A DNA stretch of 9,982 bases. Origin: Christensenella sp. UBA7707. Its GTDB lineage: Bacteria; Bacillota; Clostridia; Christensenellales; CAG-138. Numbering within the stretch: the stretch's first letter is position 1; each line of letters starts with the position of its first letter. The stretch is from contig DLFZ01000235.1 of the NCBI GenBank assembly GCA_002482435.1, forward strand, positions 1 to 9,982, given 5' to 3'. A program made the translations under genes and the position numbers. Shown piece after piece: positions 6,839 through 9,982 of the stretch. The notes under the pieces were generated by a model, which ran no database searches, was not told the DNA's origin, and was given only the letters and a program-made list of their open reading frames with translations.

Positions 6839-7915
6839 ATGGCAAAACGGATTCTACTGACCGGCGGCGGCAGCGCGGGGCACGTAACGCCCCATCTGGC
6901 TTTGCTGCCAAGGCTCAAGGCCGAAGGCTTCGAAATCCACTACGTCGGCACTGCGGACGGCATTGAACACAAGCTCATGGCGGCGCGCGAGGGCGTTACC
7001 TATCATACCATCAGCGCAGGCAAAATGCGGCGCTATTTTTCTTTGAAAAATTTCACCGATCCGTTTCGGGTCGTAAAAGGTTTCTTCCAATCCCGCCGCA
7101 TTATAAAAACCGTTGCGCCGGACGTTGTTTTTTCAAAGGGTGGCTTTGTTTCGCTGCCGGTTGTGTTTGCGGCTTACAAAAAAGCGCCCGTTGTGACGCA
7201 CGAGTCCGACTATACACCCGGCCTTGCCAACCGTCTTATCGCAAAGCGCGCGGATAAAATTTGCGTTACCTTTGAAGACACGCTCAATTTTGTGGGCGCG
7301 AAGGGCGTGCATACCGGAACGCCGATTCGCCCCGAGCTTTACGGCGGCAGCAGGGAAGATGGGCTGAAGTTTCTTGGCTTTTCCGGCGAAAAGCCGGTAC
7401 TTCTTGTAATGGGCGGCAGCCAAGGGGCAAAGGCGATCAACGATGTGGTGCGCGAGTCGCTGCCAACGCTTCTTTCGCGGTTTGATGTGGTGCACCTTTG
7501 CGGTGCGGGCAAACTCGACGAAACGTTTCAATCCGCGGGCTATGTACAATATGAATATATGTCCGAAGCGCTGCCGCATGTGTTTGCGGCGACGGACATT
7601 GTGGTTTCCCGTGCGGGCGCAAACTCCGTGTTCGAGTTTCTTGCACTTGCAAAGCCCGCGCTTTTGATTCCGCTACCGCTCTCCGCAAGCCGTGGCGACC
7701 AAATTTTAAACGCGGGATATTTTGCCCGCAAGGGGTATGCGGCGGTGCTGGAACAGGATAAACTTACACCGGAGACGCTTGCCGAGGCCGTGGAGGAGCT
7801 TTTTACAAACCGCCTTTCCTACATTGCCCGTATGAGTGCAGACGCTTTGGCCGACGGCACCGATGAGGTGCTCAATGTGATCCGCGAAGCGATGGAGCGT
7901 GCAAAAAAGAAATGA
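6839..7915 (+). CDS. murG: MurG, lipid II-forming GlcNAc transferase
   Basis: The 358-residue GT-B glycosyltransferase adds GlcNAc from UDP-GlcNAc to undecaprenyl-diphospho-MurNAc-pentapeptide (lipid I), making lipid II on the inner membrane face. The N-terminal Gly-rich loop GGGSAGHVTP (9-18) includes the catalytic-region His15. HESDYTPGLAN (121-131) is the clostridial form of the HEQN motif, and HTGTPIRPE (158-166) follows. The C-terminal domain has GGSQGA (192-197), the UDP-binding SRAGANSVFEFLAL (257-270, Glu266), and GDQILNA (286-292, Gln288 and Asn291). Length and motifs are complete. The start at 6839 is set by GGAAAGG (6826-6833 region) upstream; the frame is open further upstream but that sequence is leader RNA, not family sequence. 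No other mur or fts genes lie beside it in the window, so it appears to be outside a dcw cluster. Confidence 0.95.
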   Translation: MAKRILLTGGGSAGHVTPHLALLPRLKAEGFEIHYVGTADGIEHKLMAAREGVTYHTISAGKMRRYFSLKNFTDPFRVVKGFFQSRRIIKTVAPDVVFSKGGFVSLPVVFAAYKKAPVVTHESDYTPGLANRLIAKRADKICVTFEDTLNFVGAKGVHTGTPIRPELYGGSREDGLKFLGFSGEKPVLLVMGGSQGAKAINDVVRESLPTLLSRFDVVHLCGAGKLDETFQSAGYVQYEYMSEALPHVFAATDIVVSRAGANSVFEFLALAKPALLIPLPLSASRGDQILNAGYFARKGYAAVLEQDKLTPETLAEAVEELFTNRLSYIARMSADALADGTDEVLNVIREAMERAKKK

Positions 7916-7923
7916 ACATACAT

Positions 7924-7939
7924 TGTTTCACATGAAACA
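7924..7939 (+). other. parS-like ParB binding site 1
   Basis: TGTTTCACATGAAACA matches the Bacillus consensus TGTTNCACGTGAAACA at every defined base except one in the centre (A instead of G). With one flanking base on each side, it is an 18-bp palindrome apart from its CA centre. It lies 8 bp after the murG stop codon. ParB (Spo0J) would load here and spread for chromosome segregation. Confidence 0.75.
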
Positions 7940-7983
7940 ACAATTTGGGGTTTACACTTTTCCCCCAAGGTTGGTGCAAAGAA

Positions 7984-7999
7984 TGTTTCATGTGAAACA
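7984..7999 (-). other. parS-like ParB binding site 2, inverted copy
   Basis: TGTTTCATGTGAAACA is the exact reverse complement of the site at 7924-7939 and begins exactly 60 bp after it. It too differs from the parS consensus at one central base. A weaker TTGGGG/CCCCAA repeat (7945-7968) lies between the two sites. Confidence 0.75.
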
Positions 8000-8015
8000 A
8001 TTTATACAACGAAAC

Positions 8016-8031
8016 GGAGGACAAGCACATC
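8016..8031 (+). promoter_or_regulatory. RBS aligned with a non-canonical ATC codon
   Basis: GGAGG (8016-8020) is the only strong Shine-Dalgarno upstream of the methyltransferase gene. Eight nt after it is ATC (8029-8031), in the methyltransferase frame and followed by GCAACG. No ATG, GTG or TTG occurs in that frame between the stop at 7993-7995 and TTG at 8080. This suggests initiation at ATC, or a base error or mutation of an original ATG. Confidence 0.55.
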
Positions 8032-8079
8032 GCAACGAAGCGCAGCCAGCCTCTTTCCACAGAGGCGGTAAAAAGGATT

Positions 8080-9594
8080 TTGGAACAGCCAAACGGCCCC
8101 GAAAAGCTCATGGTAGATGCCGACGCCGCGTTTGATACGGCGTGGGAGCTTTACCTTTCGGGCTTTGCGCCTGCGGGGGCTTTCTTAGCGCGCTGTGTAA
8201 AAAAGGCCGCGCTTAGGGCACGCGCGAAGGATAAACTCGTTTTTGACGGCGATCGTTTCTTTGGCGCGCTGATGTCGGAGAACCCGAAGCTCCGCAAGAA
8301 TGCCGCGAGGCTTGCGGGCGAAATGCAGCTTAGTGAAGCGGTGCCCGTGCTTGTTGAGGCGCTCAACGCCGAGCCGCAACGCTTTGTGCGCCCGTCGCTT
8401 ATCCTTGCGCTCGGGAAGATCGGCGGGGAAGCGGCGCATGCCGCGCTTCGTTCCTATGAGGTTTACGAGCCTAAGGATGAAAGCGAGAAAAAACACGCTG
8501 AAGAGGAACGCGAAGCGCTGTTTACGGCACTTGCCGCGCTCGCTGCGCCTAAGCGGCACGCGTTTGTAGGATTAAAAAAACCGTACCTTCTAGAGCTTCG
8601 CGCGCCCGACCGGCTTTCCGATGTATTGGCAGACGAACTTAGGCTTCTCGGTTTTGCCGACGCGCGCTCTCTCAATACCGATAGCGTGCGGCTTACCACA
8701 AGCAATGTTGCGGAGCTTATGAAAGCGCGCTGCTTCCACGAGCTTTTGTTTGTGGCATCAGACGACGCAGCCATGCGCGCAAAGAGCATTGCGTTTCAGG
8801 CAAAGCCTTATTTGGAGGAGTTGATGCTTGGTGCGCACGGCGGCGAAAAACCGTTTGGTTTTCGCGTCGAGGTGCGCGGGCAAGTAGAGGAACGCGCTGC
8901 GCTCGTAAAGGAAACCGCGCTTTTGTGCAATGGCGACGTGCTTGTGAACGCCCCCGGCAGCTATGAGGCAGAGCTTCGCGTTGAACCCAAGCAAAATGGC
9001 GGTGTGCGTATTTTTGTAAAGCTCGGCTCGATCCCCGATGATCGTTTTTCTTACAGGCTTGGTGCGCTTCCCGCGTCCATCCATCCGGCTACGGCAGCGG
9101 CGGTGCTCCGCTATGCGAGCGCGTATTTAAAGGAAGGTGCACGCGTACTCGACCCGTTCTGCGGCAGCGGCACGCTTTTGATCGAACGCGAAAAGCTTAC
9201 GCATTGCGACGCGCTTACGGGGGTGGATATCGCGCATGCGGCCATCGACATCGCGCGTGAAAACGCGGCAGCGGCGGGCTGCGGCGCAAAGTTTATTGTA
9301 AACGACTGCCTGCGCTTTGAGGCAAACCGCAGATACGACGAGGTGGTTTCCAATTTACCGTTTGGCAACCGCGTGGGTACACACGCACAAAACGAAAGGC
9401 TGTACGCGGGGCTTTTAGAGAAGCTTCCGCAGTGGCTCAAACCCAACGGTATCGCGGTGCTTTATACCATGGAGTTTACGCTTTTGAAAAAGATCTTGCG
9501 CGAAACGCCCGCGCTAAGGCTTGTGGCGCACGAGCGCACCGAGGCGGGTGGGCTGATGCCAGGAATTTTTATTTTGCAAAACCGTTCCGTGTAA
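8080..9594 (+). CDS. HEAT-repeat/THUMP-like SAM-dependent RNA methyltransferase
   Basis: The protein is 504 residues from the first conventional start (TTG 8080), or 521 from an ATC at 8029 that fits the ribosome binding site much better. The N-terminal part has HEAT-like helix pairs (about 58-160; for example KLRKNAARLAGEM and RPSLILALGKIGG). A region of about 165-325 resembles the N-terminal ferredoxin-like plus THUMP-like module of RlmL/Trm14-type enzymes, including the LVNAPGSYEAELRVE segment. The C-terminal Rossmann methyltransferase has motif I DPFCGSGTLL (358-367), the acidic end of strand 2 at Asp383, NDC at 408-410, and the catalytic NLPFG (425-429), an N(L/P)P(Y/F)G motif used for methylating exocyclic amines. 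This points to an N2-methylguanine-type tRNA or rRNA methyltransferase. The exact target is unknown. It is followed 16 bp later by a DUF6483 gene, probably in one operon. Confidence 0.85.
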   Translation: MEQPNGPEKLMVDADAAFDTAWELYLSGFAPAGAFLARCVKKAALRARAKDKLVFDGDRFFGALMSENPKLRKNAARLAGEMQLSEAVPVLVEALNAEPQRFVRPSLILALGKIGGEAAHAALRSYEVYEPKDESEKKHAEEEREALFTALAALAAPKRHAFVGLKKPYLLELRAPDRLSDVLADELRLLGFADARSLNTDSVRLTTSNVAELMKARCFHELLFVASDDAAMRAKSIAFQAKPYLEELMLGAHGGEKPFGFRVEVRGQVEERAALVKETALLCNGDVLVNAPGSYEAELRVEPKQNGGVRIFVKLGSIPDDRFSYRLGALPASIHPATAAAVLRYASAYLKEGARVLDPFCGSGTLLIEREKLTHCDALTGVDIAHAAIDIARENAAAAGCGAKFIVNDCLRFEANRRYDEVVSNLPFGNRVGTHAQNERLYAGLLEKLPQWLKPNGIAVLYTMEFTLLKKILRETPALRLVAHERTEAGGLMPGIFILQNRSV

Positions 9595-9610
9595 GGGCGG
9601 GAGGTGCGTT

Positions 9611-9973
9611 ATGTATTTTGAAAAAGACTGGCTTTTGCGCCAAATCCGCGTGACCGCGCAAATGCTTGCACGCCTTGCGTTCAACAAGGACACGCCCTTT
9701 TATGAAATGGAAAACCGCGAGGCACAGAGCGCGGAGGATTTTCTCCACGCCAAGATCATGCGGCTTGTTGAGGAAGGCCGCTTTAACGAGGCGGAGGATT
9801 TGCTTTTTGAAGGGCTTGAGGAGTACGGTATCACTTGCTTGCGCGTTGCGACGGATTTTTATGCCCGCCTCAATGAGTTCGATAACACGGTGCTTGAGCA
9901 GCATGATTTTGAGCGCGAGGAAATCGCCAAAGGACTTGAGGATGTAAAGGCGATGTTTGGGCTGTTTTTTTAA
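9611..9973 (+). CDS. DUF6483 family protein
   Basis: The 120-residue protein resembles the uncharacterised DUF6483 family of clostridial proteins. It opens with MYFEKDWLLRQI, followed by an all-helical sequence including LVEEGRFNEAEDLLFEGLEE (52-71, a TPR-like helix pair), FYARLNEF (83-90) and a C-terminal HDFEREEIAKGLED helix (98-111). There is no signal peptide and no membrane helix, so it is cytosolic. GGGAGG (9599-9604) lies 6 nt before the ATG. The 16-bp gap after the methyltransferase implies co-transcription. No function is established for the family as far as I know; a small helical scaffold is the most I would infer. Confidence 0.8.
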   Translation: MYFEKDWLLRQIRVTAQMLARLAFNKDTPFYEMENREAQSAEDFLHAKIMRLVEEGRFNEAEDLLFEGLEEYGITCLRVATDFYARLNEFDNTVLEQHDFEREEIAKGLEDVKAMFGLFF

Positions 9974-9982
9974 GCGGACATA

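Noticed and set aside
7945..7968. TTGGGG/CCCCAA hairpin as a murG terminator
   Set aside because: The stem is only 6 bp with a long loop and is followed by GGTTGG rather than a T-tract; it lies between the two parS-like sites and may be incidental.
7899..8135. Open frame across the parS sites encoding a LFHMKQ...MFHVKQ-like peptide
   Set aside because: The FHMKQ and FHVKQ pieces are simply parS palindromes read as codons; the frame overlaps the methyltransferase gene and has no ribosome binding site.

Overview
The window looks like a piece of a moderately GC-rich Bacillota (class Clostridia) chromosome. The evidence is the gene content (a clostridial Mrp/NBP35 ATPase with an N-terminal Cys cluster, MurG, a DUF815 ATPase, a DUF6483 protein and a class B-like sortase), strong AGGAGG-type ribosome binding sites, sigma-A promoters and ParB-type parS sequences. 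I saw no mobile element, CRISPR array, rRNA or tRNA. Genus and species cannot be told from the sequence alone.

Layout. Positions 1-257 are a non-coding upstream region with a sigma-A promoter. It drives mrp (258-1091, +), a P-loop Fe-S cluster carrier ATPase that starts at TTG. Two tandem A/T-flanked hairpins (1123-1191) terminate mrp and also the convergent minus-strand genes. The minus-strand block, in transcription order, is a DUF815 AAA+ type ATPase (6416-5055), cysS (4987-3596), a small three-helix membrane protein (3350-2904), and a secreted protein with four SH3b-like repeats and a C-terminal sortase (2849-1215).

A divergent intergenic region (6417-6838) carries two outward-facing extended -10 promoters and a hairpin between them. 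On the plus strand it leads into murG (6839-7915). A 163-bp gap then holds two near-consensus parS sites in opposite orientation, exactly 60 bp apart. Next come a HEAT-repeat/THUMP-like RNA methyltransferase (to 9594) and, 16 bp later, a DUF6483 protein (9611-9973).

Functionally the window mixes housekeeping genes (Fe-S assembly, Cys-tRNA charging, lipid II synthesis, RNA methylation) with cell-envelope genes (sortase and its membrane-protein neighbour) and a probable chromosome-segregation landmark. No classic defence or biosynthetic system is visible. The most interesting points are the paired parS-like sites, a probable non-canonical ATC start for the methyltransferase, the cleavable-signal SH3b sortase, and a DUF815 protein that appears to lack a conserved stretch after its Walker B motif.
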